A stretch of 64,000 bases of DNA from an uncultured Selenomonadales bacterium (GCA_900315805.1 ONAN01000006.1:1-64000), one strand, 5' to 3'; positions 17,445 to 26,020 are shown, counted from the stretch's first letter. The notes: a model not told the origin generated them from the letters alone. Numbers and translations: made by a program.

Positions 17445-18482
17445 TCAGTCCTTAATGGCTTTGTTCCATTTTTCAACCAGTTCGTTCCGGTGTGCGCCGG
17501 CCCATTCGAAGTTGTACTTGATCAGCTTCGTGTCCTTGATTTCCGCAGCCTGCTTCGGCGGCTTGGCTTCGGGGTTCGTCAGGAACTGGTAGGAACCAAC
17601 GGTCTGGCCGATTTCCTGTGCTTTGGCGGTGAGTGCCCAGTCGATGAACTTCTTGGCGGCATCCTGGTCCGGGCCGCCCTTGATCAGGGAAACAGCGCCG
17701 ACTTCGTAGCCCGTGCCTTCGGCCGGAGCCGTCAGGACGAGGTCCTTCATGCCTTCTTCACGGTACTTGATGGCGTCATGCAGGAAGGAGATGCCGACCA
17801 TGCATTCGCCCTGGCCTGCCAGGCGGGCAGGAGCCGTACCGGACTTCTGGTAGTTCTTGATCTGTTTATGCAGGGCCTTCATGTAGGCGAGGCCGTCCTT
17901 TTCGCCTTTCAGCTGTACCAGCGTGGCGAGCATGGTGTAAGCCGTTCCGGAGGAACCGGGGTTGGCCGTGACGATCTGGCCCTTGAATTCCGGTTTCAGC
18001 AGGTCCGCCCAGGATTTCGGGGCTTCGACGCCCTTTTCCTTTAAGAGCTTGGCATTGGAAGCGAAGCCCAGGTAGCCGACGTAGACGCCGGTCCAGTAAC
18101 CGTCTTTATCCTTGAACTGGTCAGGAATCTTGGCAGCGTTCGGGGAAACGTATTTTTCCAGGAGGCCGTCCGCCTTGGCCTGAATCTGGCCGTCAGCCGG
18201 GCCGCCGAACCACAGGGAAGCCTTCGGGTTCGCCTTTTCCGCCTTGATACGGCCGATGGTTTCGCCGGAGGACATGCGGACGCCTTCCACCTTGATGCCC
18301 GTTTCCTTCTGGAAGGCGTTGATATCCGCCACCATGAAGTCTTCCAGGGCGCCCCAGTACATGGTCAGCTTTTTGCCGCTGTCGGCCTTCTTGTCACCGC
18401 CGCCACCGCCGCAGCCGGCGATTGCAAGCAGCATCAGGCTTGCCAGGGAAGCCGCGCATACCGCTTTCGTTTTACCATTCAT
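17445..18482 (-). CDS. ABC transporter substrate-binding lipoprotein, iron(III)-type (FbpA/AfuA-like)
   Basis: A 345-residue type-1 solute-binding protein. The signal MNGKTKAVCAASLASLMLLA ends in lipobox IAGC. The mature sequence has TMYWGALEDFMVADINAFQK, YVGYLGFASNAKLLKE and NPGSSGTAYTMLATLV, typical of the iron(III)/2-aminoethylphosphonate group. ATG 18482 lies ten bases after AAGGAG; a GTG at 18491 is too close to that site. It is the first gene of the minus-strand operon. Iron(III) is the leading guess and 2-aminoethylphosphonate the main alternative. Confidence 0.88.
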   Translation of the reverse strand: MNGKTKAVCAASLASLMLLAIAGCGGGGGDKKADSGKKLTMYWGALEDFMVADINAFQKETGIKVEGVRMSSGETIGRIKAEKANPKASLWFGGPADGQIQAKADGLLEKYVSPNAAKIPDQFKDKDGYWTGVYVGYLGFASNAKLLKEKGVEAPKSWADLLKPEFKGQIVTANPGSSGTAYTMLATLVQLKGEKDGLAYMKALHKQIKNYQKSGTAPARLAGQGECMVGISFLHDAIKYREEGMKDLVLTAPAEGTGYEVGAVSLIKGGPDQDAAKKFIDWALTAKAQEIGQTVGSYQFLTNPEAKPPKQAAEIKDTKLIKYNFEWAGAHRNELVEKWNKAIKD

Positions 18483-18564
18483 TCCAAACACACTCCTTTT
18501 AATCCTCTAATTGTTCCAAGGCCGCGCCCGTTGCGCAGGGAATGGAACATTTACTGCTTTTCCT

Positions 18565-18593
18565 ATTTTACCAAAAAAGGCCGTGTTACTCAA
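18565..18593 (-). promoter_or_regulatory. Promoter of the dual ABC importer operon
   Basis: On the minus strand, TTGAGT (complement of 18588-18593), 17 bases, then TAAAAT (complement of 18565-18570) with an extended TGG. It drives the binding-protein gene. No convincing Fur box was seen. Confidence 0.65.
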
Positions 18594-18683
18594 TTGTTTT
18601 GTGATATTTTTGCGAATTTTTTTACGGGCCCGGGAGACGGCAGCAATACACGCCGGGCATGCCTGCGGATAGGCAGCAGGTAT

Positions 18684-18728
18684 TGGCATTTCCCATTGGA
18701 ACACGGGTACAATAAGATGTACAATAAA
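18684..18728 (+). promoter_or_regulatory. Tandem promoter-like direct repeat upstream of dinB
   Basis: GTACAATAA occurs twice (18708-18716 and 18720-18728), 12 bases apart. Each contains a TACAAT -10. Possible -35s are TTGGCA (18684-18689, 19-base spacer) and TTGGAA (18697-18702, 18-base spacer). I see no clear LexA box. Confidence 0.45.
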
Positions 18729-18758
18729 GACATGCGGAAACCAGAAGGAGGGAAGCAG

Positions 18759-19976
18759 ATGGAACGTTGGATTATGCATGTCGATATGGACGCGTTTTAC
18801 GCGTCCGTGGAACAGCGGGACAACCCGTCGCTCAAGGGCCTGCCCGTCATCGTGGGCGGCAGCTCGGCCCGGGGCGTCGTGTCGACCTGTTCCTACGAGG
18901 CACGCCGCTACGGCGTCCACTCCGCCATGCCCCTCTTCGAGGCGCACCGCCTCTGCCCCGACGGCGTTTACCTGCCCGTGCGCATGCACCGGTACGTCGA
19001 AGTGTCGGGCCAGATCATGGAAATCTTTCATGAAACGTCGCCCCTGGTGGAGCAGCTTTCCGTGGACGAGGCCTTCCTCGACCTGACGGGCATGGAGAAA
19101 CTCGGCGGCGCGGAGCGCATCGCCCACGCCGTCCAGGACCGCATCGCCCGGGAACTGCACCTGAGCTGTTCCATCGGCCTGGCGCCGAACAAGTTCCTGG
19201 CCAAACTGGCCTCGGACATGGACAAACCGCACGGTTTCGTCCGCATCACGCCGCAGGAGGCACCGGCCCTGCTGGCACCCCTGCCCGTCGGCAAGATCTT
19301 CGGCATCGGCCGGCAGGCGGCGCACAAACTGGAACAGTTCGGCATCACTACCGTCGGGCAGCTGGCCGGGACGGACACGGGCGTGCTGCGCCAAGTCTTC
19401 GGCATCAACGCCGAACGGGTGAAGCTGCTGGCCCGCGGCCTCGACGACCGGCCCGTCAAGCCCGACGAGGCGGCCAAATCCATCGGCAAGGAAACGACCT
19501 TCGAAACGGATTTGTACGGCTACGAAGCCTGCCGCGACATGGTCCTCGACCTGGCCGGGCAGACGGGGTGGCGCCTGCGCCGGGAAAAACTGGCCGGGCG
19601 CACAGTGACCCTGAAAGTAAAATATGCTGATTTCCGGACCATTACGCGGAGCCTTTCTTCGGACAGGCCCGTCGAATGGGACGAGGACATCTTCCGTATG
19701 GCGGATTCCCTGCTGCGCAAGGTGAACCTGAAGCCCGGCGTGCGGCTCCTCGGCGTGAGCGTCAGCGAGCTGCTGCATCCGGACGACGCGCCGACCCTGG
19801 GGTTTGACGAGGACCGGCGCCTGCAGCGGCGCAACCAGGCCCTGGACCGCCTCAAGGACCGCTTCGGCGAACATATCATCCACCGCGGCATGGCGGCCGA
19901 ACCGCAGAAAAAGCGGGACGCCCGCGGGGATGCTGGAGAAAAACGGGAACAGATACCGGAAAGGAACAATGAATGA
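18759..19976 (+). CDS. dinB: DNA polymerase IV (Y family)
   Basis: A 405-residue error-prone translesion polymerase. Palm motifs are intact: HVDMDAFYASVEQRDNP at the N-terminus carries the first metal Asp, and LSVDEAFLDLTG the second acidic pair. The helix-hairpin-helix thumb (IFGIGRQAAHKLEQFGITTVGQLA) and the little-finger domain follow. ATG 18759 follows GAAGGAGGG, and an in-frame extension upstream has no support. Its last four bases overlap the start of the phosphoesterase gene (ATGA). Confidence 0.95.
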   Translation: MERWIMHVDMDAFYASVEQRDNPSLKGLPVIVGGSSARGVVSTCSYEARRYGVHSAMPLFEAHRLCPDGVYLPVRMHRYVEVSGQIMEIFHETSPLVEQLSVDEAFLDLTGMEKLGGAERIAHAVQDRIARELHLSCSIGLAPNKFLAKLASDMDKPHGFVRITPQEAPALLAPLPVGKIFGIGRQAAHKLEQFGITTVGQLAGTDTGVLRQVFGINAERVKLLARGLDDRPVKPDEAAKSIGKETTFETDLYGYEACRDMVLDLAGQTGWRLRREKLAGRTVTLKVKYADFRTITRSLSSDRPVEWDEDIFRMADSLLRKVNLKPGVRLLGVSVSELLHPDDAPTLGFDEDRRLQRRNQALDRLKDRFGEHIIHRGMAAEPQKKRDARGDAGEKREQIPERNNE

Positions 19977-21355
19977 AGAAACATAGACATATACGGCTGT
20001 GGCTGGCCGTCTTCGTACTCGCTGCCTGCCTGGCTCTGGCAGCCGGCTGCGGCAGCGGGGGCGGCACGGCCGCAAAGGACAAGGCACCCGCCCCGGCAGC
20101 GGCCCTCAACGGCGCCACGCCCGTCCGCGTGACGGAGCTGAAGAACTTCGTGGCCTTTTCCGAGCGGGAAGTATTCAACCTCCGCCAGGTGATCACGCGG
20201 GACAGCACCTCGTCCCGTACCATCATGTGGCAGTCCGAAGGGGAAGAGAAGGGCTCCTTCGTGGAATACCGCGCCCTCGGCTCCGACGGAAAACCTGCCG
20301 GCGACTTGTACGCCCAGGGCACGCGGCGCAACGAGAAATTTTCCGAAGACAACCAGACGAGCTGGATCCATACGGCGACCCTGAACGGCCTCCAGCCGGG
20401 CACGGCCTACCAGTACCGCCTGGGCTTCGGCGACAACCGCGGCCCCTGGCACACACTTCGGACTGCACCGGCCGGCAGTGCCGGCGCTACGTTCAAGGCG
20501 CTGATCTTTACGGATTCCCAGTCCAGCGATTACAGCGACTGGCAGAAAGTGGCCATGGGCGCGTGGCAGCGCCATGGCGACGCGGGGTTCTTCCTCAACC
20601 TGGGCGACCTGGTGGACAACGGCCAGCAGGCGTTTCAGTGGAAGGAATGGTTCACCCGCATCGAACCCATGGTGACGGCCATTCCGGCAGCCCCGGTCAT
20701 GGGGAACCACGAAACGTACACCCTGGACTGGAAGGTGCGCATGCCCGAAGCCTACCTGCACCTGTTCCAGCTGCCGGCCCTGCCGGACAATCTGGCGGCA
20801 AAGTACGGCAACCAGTTCTATTCCTTTGACTACGGCGATGTCCACTTCACGGTCCTGAACACGCAGTTCCGCGAGCTGAACGAATTCGAGCCGGACCTGG
20901 AAAAGGACGAAGCGGCCTGGTTCCGGCAGGATATGGAACAGACCCGGAAAAAGTGGAAAGTCGTCCTCATGCACAAGGACGGACTCCAGTATTCCTTCAA
21001 ACACCGTTCGACGCCGCGTCCCGAGGGCTTTTCCAAAGAAGGGCGCCTCTTCATGCCCCTCTTTGACCAGTACGGCGTCGACGTCGTGTTGAGCGGCCAC
21101 CTCCATTCGTACCGCAACCGCGGCCACATCCGCAACTTCCGCCGCGACGCGGACGGCCCGCTGTATATCATGGCCGGCCTGGCCGGCAACGTCCGCTATC
21201 CGGACCTGTGGAAGGACCATGCTCTCGATACGAAGGTCCTGCCCCAGCCGGAGACGGACAACTACCTGGTCCTGGAAGCGGGCCCGCAGGAACTGCGGTT
21301 CCGCGCCTATTTCCCCGACGGCTCCCTGGCGGATGAAGCCGTTGTACGGAAATGA
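19973..21355 (+). CDS. Lipoprotein metallophosphoesterase, purple acid phosphatase-like
   Basis: 460 residues. A signal peptide ends in lipobox LAAGC, so it should be anchored outside the cytoplasmic membrane. A fibronectin-III-like N-terminal domain (about 50-165, ending NGLQPGTAYQYRLGFGDN) precedes a calcineurin-like catalytic domain. Its metal motifs are FTDSQSSD, NLGDLVDNG, MGNHE, and LSGHLHSY. This layout is that of bacterial purple-acid-type phosphatases. The substrate is unknown. ATG at 19973 overlaps the dinB stop, so translation is coupled to a DNA polymerase, which is odd for an envelope phosphatase. Confidence 0.88.
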   Translation: MKKHRHIRLWLAVFVLAACLALAAGCGSGGGTAAKDKAPAPAAALNGATPVRVTELKNFVAFSEREVFNLRQVITRDSTSSRTIMWQSEGEEKGSFVEYRALGSDGKPAGDLYAQGTRRNEKFSEDNQTSWIHTATLNGLQPGTAYQYRLGFGDNRGPWHTLRTAPAGSAGATFKALIFTDSQSSDYSDWQKVAMGAWQRHGDAGFFLNLGDLVDNGQQAFQWKEWFTRIEPMVTAIPAAPVMGNHETYTLDWKVRMPEAYLHLFQLPALPDNLAAKYGNQFYSFDYGDVHFTVLNTQFRELNEFEPDLEKDEAAWFRQDMEQTRKKWKVVLMHKDGLQYSFKHRSTPRPEGFSKEGRLFMPLFDQYGVDVVLSGHLHSYRNRGHIRNFRRDADGPLYIMAGLAGNVRYPDLWKDHALDTKVLPQPETDNYLVLEAGPQELRFRAYFPDGSLADEAVVRK

Positions 21356-21358
21356 TTT

Positions 21359-21510
21359 GGACAAAATAAGTCCCGTGTGGCAAAAAAAGTCCCAAAATTT
21401 TTATGAACAAACCGTGAAGTCCCGGGAAAACCCGGACGGCAAATTTACGGAATCCCGCTTGTATGGCGGGGTTCCGTATTTTAAAAATACAAGTGGGACA
21501 AATTTAGTCC
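21359..21510. repeat. Two copies of a GGAC-N7-GTCC palindrome (candidate operator)
   Basis: GGACAAAATAAGTCC (21359-21373) and GGACAAATTTAGTCC (21496-21510) share the pattern GGACAAAWWWAGTCC. A further half-site GGACAAAAT (21516-21524) overlaps the -35 of the promoter at 21515-21543. Paired half-sites with an AT spacer look like a transcription-factor site. No regulator gene is adjacent. Confidence 0.55.
21447..21485 (+). terminator. Probable terminator of the dinB-phosphoesterase unit
   Basis: ACGGAATCCCGC (21447-21458) pairs with GCGGGGTTCCGT (21466-21477) around a 7-base loop, followed by ATTTTAAAAATA. A smaller CCGGG-AAAA-CCCGG hairpin (21422-21435) precedes it. The T tract is weak. Confidence 0.6.
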
Positions 21511-21514
21511 ATAC

Positions 21515-21543
21515 TGGACAAAATCGGTAACACGTGGTATACT
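21515..21543 (+). promoter_or_regulatory. Promoter of the mini-ORF transcript
   Basis: TGGACA (21515-21520), 17 bases, TATACT (21538-21543). The second GGAC-N7-GTCC palindrome ends five bases before the -35 and a half-site overlaps it, so the promoter looks regulated. Confidence 0.7.
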
Positions 21544-21609
21544 CAAGGTGCAGCAAGGAAAGGGAACCTTGGGAACCCGCCGGGCTGACAGAACAGGAGG
21601 TGCAGTAAC

Positions 21610-21666
21610 ATGTTGGAACGCATCGTAGCATTCTTATCCGAAATCGAAATCCTTCCCCTGGAATAA
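21610..21666 (+). CDS. Mini-ORF 1, 18 residues
   Basis: ATG 21610 follows a very strong AGGAGG site. The product MLERIVAFLSEIEILPLE is amphipathic, with acidic and hydrophobic residues, and matches nothing I know. It may be a leader peptide or a small protein. It lies in a transcript of about 250 nt that ends in a terminator at 21767-21803, with no larger ORF inside. Confidence 0.4.
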   Translation: MLERIVAFLSEIEILPLE

Positions 21667-21683
21667 CGGAACAGCCGTGACGC

Positions 21684-21729
21684 AAATCAATCCGCTTCAC
21701 CCGTGTGGCGGCGCAAGCCGCCGGATTCT
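21684..21729 (+). other. Structured RNA segment between the mini-ORFs
   Basis: GGCGGC-GCAA-GCCGCC forms a hairpin closed by a GNRA tetraloop. Outer segments ATCCG and CGGAT flank it and could extend the fold. It sits immediately upstream of the second mini-ORF's ribosome site. Confidence 0.45.
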
Positions 21730-21742
21730 ACAGGAGCATATA

Positions 21743-21766
21743 ATGAAACAGGATTTCAAGAATTAA
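21743..21766 (+). CDS. Mini-ORF 2, 7 residues
   Basis: ATG AAA CAG GAT TTC AAG AAT TAA, preceded by ACAGGAG at a fair distance. The product MKQDFKN is too short to classify. It ends one base before the terminator stem. Whether it is translated is unknown. Confidence 0.25.
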   Translation: MKQDFKN

Positions 21767-21803
21767 AGGCGATCAGGGAACAAAAACCTGACCGCCTTTT
21801 TTA
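21767..21803 (+). terminator. Terminator of the mini-ORF transcript
   Basis: AGGCGATCAGG (21767-21777) pairs with CCTGACCGCCT (21787-21797) with one mismatch, then a TTTTTT run. It isolates this unit from the trp promoter downstream. Confidence 0.85.
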
Positions 21804-21829
21804 TGGGCCGCAAAAGAGGCCGAATTGTC

Positions 21830-21863
21830 TGTAAACTAAAGTCAATTTGTAATCCTGTTTACA
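21830..21863. repeat. TGTAAAC-N20-GTTTACA inverted repeat upstream of the trp promoter
   Basis: Perfect 7-base inverted half-sites at 21830-21836 and 21857-21863, about 50 bases before the -35 of the trp promoter. It may be a regulator site. It could also be chance in this AT-rich stretch. Confidence 0.4.
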
Positions 21864-21910
21864 CTTTTGCGGATAATATAAAATTTCCGGCGCCGTTTTA
21901 CAATTTTTTG

Positions 21911-21939
21911 TTGACGCCTGCCGGATGGGGTGGTATCCT
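21911..21939 (+). promoter_or_regulatory. Promoter of the trp operon
   Basis: TTGACG (21911-21916), 17 bases, TATCCT (21934-21939) with an extended TGG just upstream. It is followed directly by the T-box leader. Confidence 0.75.
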
Positions 21940-21945
21940 CAGTAC

Positions 21946-22228
21946 AAAAGTGAATAGCACCACGAAACCGAAGAGACGGAGATCAAGCCATCATAAGCGC
22001 TTACAGAGAGTCCGGGAAGCTGAAAGCCGGGTAGAGATGCTGGTTGGTAAATGGACCGTCGAGGGTGTGCCGAAATCGCAAGAGAGTATCGCACAACGCA
22101 GCGCCTGCGTTAAAGGCGAGGGATGTGTTGGCATCCTGCAAAGGGCGCGGAGTTTCCGCGAATCAAGGTGGTACCGCAGGTAATGATAATGAGCCTGTCC
22201 TTGTTGCACGCAAGGACAGGCTTTTTTG
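21946..22228 (+). promoter_or_regulatory. T-box riboswitch (tRNA-Trp) upstream of trpDCFBAEG
   Basis: The invariant T-box AAGGTGGTACCGCAG (22165-22179) is present. The upstream Stem I region includes AGAGAGTCCGGGAAGC. A probable UGG specifier (22052-22054, in GGTAAATGGACC) fits Trp. The terminator AGCCTGTCCTTG (22192-22203) pairs perfectly with CAAGGACAGGCT (22211-22222), followed by TTTTTT. Low tRNA-Trp charging would open the operon. Specifier choice is inferred from the downstream genes. Confidence 0.92.
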
Positions 22229-22337
22229 ATTGTCTGTCCGGATCCAAGCCCCAAATCAGCCAACAGAAACAACACGCAGGGTACGGCCGGCGCCGTACCG
22301 GTCAAGGCGCCCGAAGGGCAGAGAAGGAGAGAGAATC

Positions 22338-23354
22338 ATGTTGAAAGAATCTATCGCGAAATTGGCAGTCAAAGAAAACCTGAGCCGGGAAGAAGCCCTG
22401 GCCGATATGCGGGAAATCATGAGCGGCAAGGCGGACCCCGTTGAAATCGGGTCCTACCTGACGGCCCTGTCCATGAAGGGCGAGACGGTCGATGAAATCA
22501 CGGCCAGCGCCGAAGGCATGACGGAAGCCGCCGTGCAGATCCATCCGCAGGGCGATGTCCTGGAAATCGTCGGCACGGGCGGTGACAAGGCCTACACCTT
22601 CAATATTTCCACGACGAGCATGTTCGTCATCGCCGCCGCCGGCACGCACGTGGCCAAGCACGGCAACCGGGGCGTCTCGAGCAAGAGCGGCGCCGCCGAT
22701 GTGCTGGAGCAGCTGGGCGTCAAGATCAACAACACGCCGGCCTTCACGGAAAAAATGGAAAACGACATCGGCATCGCCTTCCTCTTCGCGCCGGTCTATC
22801 ATTCGGCCATGCGCTACGTCGCACCGGTCCGCAAGGCCCTGGGTATCCGCACCGTATTCAACATCCTCGGACCCTTGACCAACCCGGCCAACCCGGAAAT
22901 GGCCATCATCGGCGTCTACAGCAAAGAGCTGGTCCGCCCCATCGCGGAAGTGCTGCAGAAGCGCGGTCTGAAGCGGGCCCTCGTGGTCTTCGGCGACGAC
23001 GTGCTCGATGAAATTTCCGCTTCTTCCACGACGAGCGTGGCGGAACTGAAAGACGGCAGGATTACGGAATACACCCTGGATCCCCGCGATTTCGGCCTGG
23101 AACTGGGACAGAAGTCCGACCTGGTCGGCGGGGACCCTGCCGCCAACGCCCAGATCACGCTGGATATCCTGAACGGCAAGGAACGGGGCACGAAACGCAA
23201 CGCCGTCCTGCTGAACGCCGGCGCCGGCCTCTACCTGAGCGGCAAGGCGGACAACATGACGGACGCCATCCGGCTGGCAGCCGAACTGATCGACAGCGGC
23301 AAAGCCAAGGCGAAACTGGACGAATTCGCAGCCTACAGCCAGCAGGGACGGTAA
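22338..23354 (+). CDS. trpD: Anthranilate phosphoribosyltransferase
   Basis: 338 residues. It joins anthranilate to PRPP, the second step of Trp synthesis. The family signature GTGGDKAYTFNISTTSMFV binds PRPP, and a later RKALGIRTVFNILGPLTNPA segment is standard. Length is typical, with no fused glutaminase. ATG 22338 follows AAGGAGAGA; the frame is open upstream but overlaps the T-box. It is first of the operon, where trpE is usually first. Confidence 0.97.
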   Translation: MLKESIAKLAVKENLSREEALADMREIMSGKADPVEIGSYLTALSMKGETVDEITASAEGMTEAAVQIHPQGDVLEIVGTGGDKAYTFNISTTSMFVIAAAGTHVAKHGNRGVSSKSGAADVLEQLGVKINNTPAFTEKMENDIGIAFLFAPVYHSAMRYVAPVRKALGIRTVFNILGPLTNPANPEMAIIGVYSKELVRPIAEVLQKRGLKRALVVFGDDVLDEISASSTTSVAELKDGRITEYTLDPRDFGLELGQKSDLVGGDPAANAQITLDILNGKERGTKRNAVLLNAGAGLYLSGKADNMTDAIRLAAELIDSGKAKAKLDEFAAYSQQGR

Positions 23355-23384
23355 AATGATTCGAAAAGGACAGGGAGTGGCGAC

Positions 23385-24182
23385 ATGATATTGGATGTAT
23401 TGGCCGACGAGGCCCGCGAACGGGTCCGGGAACGGCAGCAGCAGGTCAGCGCGGACACAGTCCGGCGGGACGCGGAAACGCTGGAAGCACGGCAGGAAAA
23501 GCGGAACCGGGCGGCGGAAGGATTTGCCGCGGCCCTGGCCCGGCCCGGCCTGAGCCTGATTTGCGAATGCAAAAAGGCATCGCCGTCCAAAGGGCTCATT
23601 TCCCCGGACTTTCCGTACCGGGAAATTGCCCGGGCTTATGAGGAGGGCGGTGCGGCAGCCATCAGCTGCCTGACGGAACCGCGCCATTTCCTCGGCCGGG
23701 ACGCCTACCTGCAGGAAATCGCCCGGGACGTTGCCATTCCGGTCCTGCGCAAGGACTTCACCGTGGATCCCTACCAGATTTACGAAGCCCGCACCCTGGG
23801 TGCGTCGGCAGTCCTCCTCATCGCCGCCATCCTGACGCCTTCCCAGCTGGAAGAATACCGGCAGATTGCGGAAAGCGTCGGCCTGGACGCCCTCGTGGAA
23901 ACCCACGACGCGGGCGAAGTGGAAACGGCCCTCCGGATAGGCGCCGTCCTCATCGGCGTGAACAACCGCAACCTGCAGGACTTTACGGTCGACTTTGAAA
24001 CCTGCCTGCGCCTGCGGGGCGGCATACCGGACGACCGGATCTGCGTGGCCGAAAGCGGCATCCGCACCCCGGCGGACATCCGGCGGTTGAAAGAGGCCGG
24101 CGTACAGGCCGCCCTCATTGGCGAAACACTCATGCGGAGCCGCGACATCGGCGCGACGCTGCGGTCTTTCCGGGAGGCGTGA
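23385..24182 (+). CDS. trpC: Indole-3-glycerol-phosphate synthase
   Basis: 265 residues, a TIM barrel that closes the indole ring. Visible hallmarks are LICECKKASPSKGLI, with the catalytic Lys, VLRKDFTVDPYQIYEARTLGASAVLLIAAIL, and the phosphate-binding end AESGIRTPADIRRLKEAGVQAALIGETLM. Length matches the family. It is not fused to trpF, which follows after three bases. Confidence 0.97.
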   Translation: MILDVLADEARERVRERQQQVSADTVRRDAETLEARQEKRNRAAEGFAAALARPGLSLICECKKASPSKGLISPDFPYREIARAYEEGGAAAISCLTEPRHFLGRDAYLQEIARDVAIPVLRKDFTVDPYQIYEARTLGASAVLLIAAILTPSQLEEYRQIAESVGLDALVETHDAGEVETALRIGAVLIGVNNRNLQDFTVDFETCLRLRGGIPDDRICVAESGIRTPADIRRLKEAGVQAALIGETLMRSRDIGATLRSFREA

Positions 24183-24185
24183 ATC

Positions 24186-24839
24186 ATGCATCTGCACATC
24201 AAGATCTGCGGCCTCCGGCGGCTGGCCGACACGGAAGCCGTCAACCGGTACCGCCCGGACTACACGGGCTTCGTCTTTGCCAAAAGTTCACGCCAGGTGG
24301 ACCGGGAAACGGCTCGGGACCTGAAGGCGCGGCTGGCGGCAGAGATTCCCGTGCTGGGGGTCTTCGTGAACAGCCCGCCGGACCAGGTGGCGGCCCTCGC
24401 CAACGAGGGCATCATCGACGGCATCCAGCTGCACGGGGACGAGGATGAGCAATATCTGCAGGCCCTGCGGCAGCTGACGCGGGCCCCGCTTTTCAAGGCC
24501 ATCCGCCTCCGGGCGGACAGCGCCGCGGAACTGGCCCGTTGCGGACGCTATGTGGACTACATCGTACTGGATGCATTCCAGCCGGGCGTGTACGGCGGGA
24601 CGGGCCGGAAGATCGACAAGGACCTGCTGCAGGGCCTGCGCCTCGACAAACCGTTTCTGCTGGCCGGCGGCCTGACGGCGGACAACGTGGCGGAAAGCAT
24701 CCGCGGGGTGCTGGCGCTGCCGCACCTGCGGGACTATCTGTACGGCGTCGACGTATCCGGCGGCGTCGAGACGGACGGTTATAAAGACGAAGAGAAAATC
24801 CGAAAATTCATAGAGACAGTGAGAGGGTTGAAATTATGA
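24186..24839 (+). CDS. trpF: Phosphoribosylanthranilate isomerase
   Basis: 217 residues, a TIM barrel converting PRA to CdRP. It starts [19 protein letters not shown] with the general-base Cys in [32 protein letters not shown] is followed by [16 protein letters not shown] and the [15 protein letters not shown] phosphate site. Its stop overlaps the trpB ATG by four bases (ATGA). Confidence 0.96.
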   Translation: MHLHIKICGLRRLADTEAVNRYRPDYTGFVFAKSSRQVDRETARDLKARLAAEIPVLGVFVNSPPDQVAALANEGIIDGIQLHGDEDEQYLQALRQLTRAPLFKAIRLRADSAAELARCGRYVDYIVLDAFQPGVYGGTGRKIDKDLLQGLRLDKPFLLAGGLTADNVAESIRGVLALPHLRDYLYGVDVSGGVETDGYKDEEKIRKFIETVRGLKL

Positions 24840-26020
24840 GCAAGGGAAGATATGGAATCCATGGCGGACAGTACATTCCGGAAACGCTGATGACCGCCGT
24901 CAAAGAACTGGAAGCAGCGTATGAGAAATACAAGAACAATCCGGACTTTCTGGCGGAACTGCGGCAGCTCTACCGGGACTACGCGAACCGGCCGTCCATG
25001 CTGTATTACGCGGAAAAGATGACGAAGGACCTGGGCGGCGCGAAAATTTATTTGAAGCGCGAGGACCTGAACCACACGGGGGCGCACAAGATCAACAACG
25101 TCCTCGGCCAGTGCCTCCTGGCCAAGCGCATGGGCAAGAAGCACGTCATCGCCGAAACGGGCGCCGGCCAGCACGGTGTGGCTACGGCGACGGTGGCGGC
25201 CCTCATGGGCATGGACTGCACGGTCTACATGGGCGTGAAGGATACGGAACGCCAGGCCCTGAACGTGTTCCGCATGGAACTGCTGGGTGCCAAGGTCGTA
25301 CCGGTCACGACGGGCACGGGCACCCTGAAGGACGCCGTCAACGAGGCGCTGCGCGTCTGGACGGCCCGCGTCGAGGACACGTACTACGTGCTCGGCTCCG
25401 TCATGGGACCGCACCCCTATCCCGAAATGGTGCGCGACTTCCAGAAAGTCATCGGCGAAGAAGTCAAAGCCCAGCTGCTGGAAAAGGAAGGGCGTCTGCC
25501 CGATGCCGTCCTGGCCTGCGTGGGCGGCGGCTCCAATGCTATGGGCCTTTTCTATGACTTCATTCCCGACAAGGATGTCAAACTCATCGGCGTCGAAGCG
25601 GCCGGCCGCGGCATCGACACGCCGGAAACGGCAGCCACCATCGCCTGCGGCACGGAAGGCATCTTCCACGGCATGAAGTCCCTCTTCCTGCAGGATCAAT
25701 ACGGCCAGATTGCGCCGGTCTATTCCATTTCCGCCGGTCTGGATTATCCCGGCATCGGACCGGAACACGCGTATCTGCACGATATCGGCCGCGCCGAATA
25801 CGTGGCAGCGACGGACCAGGAGGCCGTGGACGCCTTCTGTTACCTGTCCCGCACGGAAGGCATCATCCCGGCCATCGAGAGTGCCCATGCCGTGGCCTAC
25901 GCCATGAAGCTGGCGCCGACCATGCGCAAGGACCAGATCATCGTCATCAACCTGTCCGGCCGCGGCGACAAGGACGTCGCAGCCATCGCCAGATATTTAG
26001 GGAGGGATTTACATGAGTAA
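24836..26020 (+). CDS. trpB: Tryptophan synthase beta subunit
   Basis: 394 residues, the PLP enzyme joining indole and Ser. The Lys that binds PLP is in [20 protein letters not shown], and the phosphate loop is [12 protein letters not shown]. It contains the GHAQ-type [19 protein letters not shown] channel region. Length is normal for TrpB1. Its last bases overlap the trpA start (26013), so the two subunits are coupled. Confidence 0.98.
   Translation: MSKGRYGIHGGQYIPETLMTAVKELEAAYEKYKNNPDFLAELRQLYRDYANRPSMLYYAEKMTKDLGGAKIYLKREDLNHTGAHKINNVLGQCLLAKRMGKKHVIAETGAGQHGVATATVAALMGMDCTVYMGVKDTERQALNVFRMELLGAKVVPVTTGTGTLKDAVNEALRVWTARVEDTYYVLGSVMGPHPYPEMVRDFQKVIGEEVKAQLLEKEGRLPDAVLACVGGGSNAMGLFYDFIPDKDVKLIGVEAAGRGIDTPETAATIACGTEGIFHGMKSLFLQDQYGQIAPVYSISAGLDYPGIGPEHAYLHDIGRAEYVAATDQEAVDAFCYLSRTEGIIPAIESAHAVAYAMKLAPTMRKDQIIVINLSGRGDKDVAAIARYLGRDLHE

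Noticed and set aside
18531-18758. N-terminal extension of dinB to 18531
   Set aside because: The Pol IV sequence starts at ATG 18759 after AAGGAGGG; the upstream part covers promoter-like DNA.
22230-22337. Longer trpD start at 22230
   Set aside because: It would extend across the leader just after the T-box terminator; ATG 22338 has AAGGAGAGA and matches the family N-terminus.
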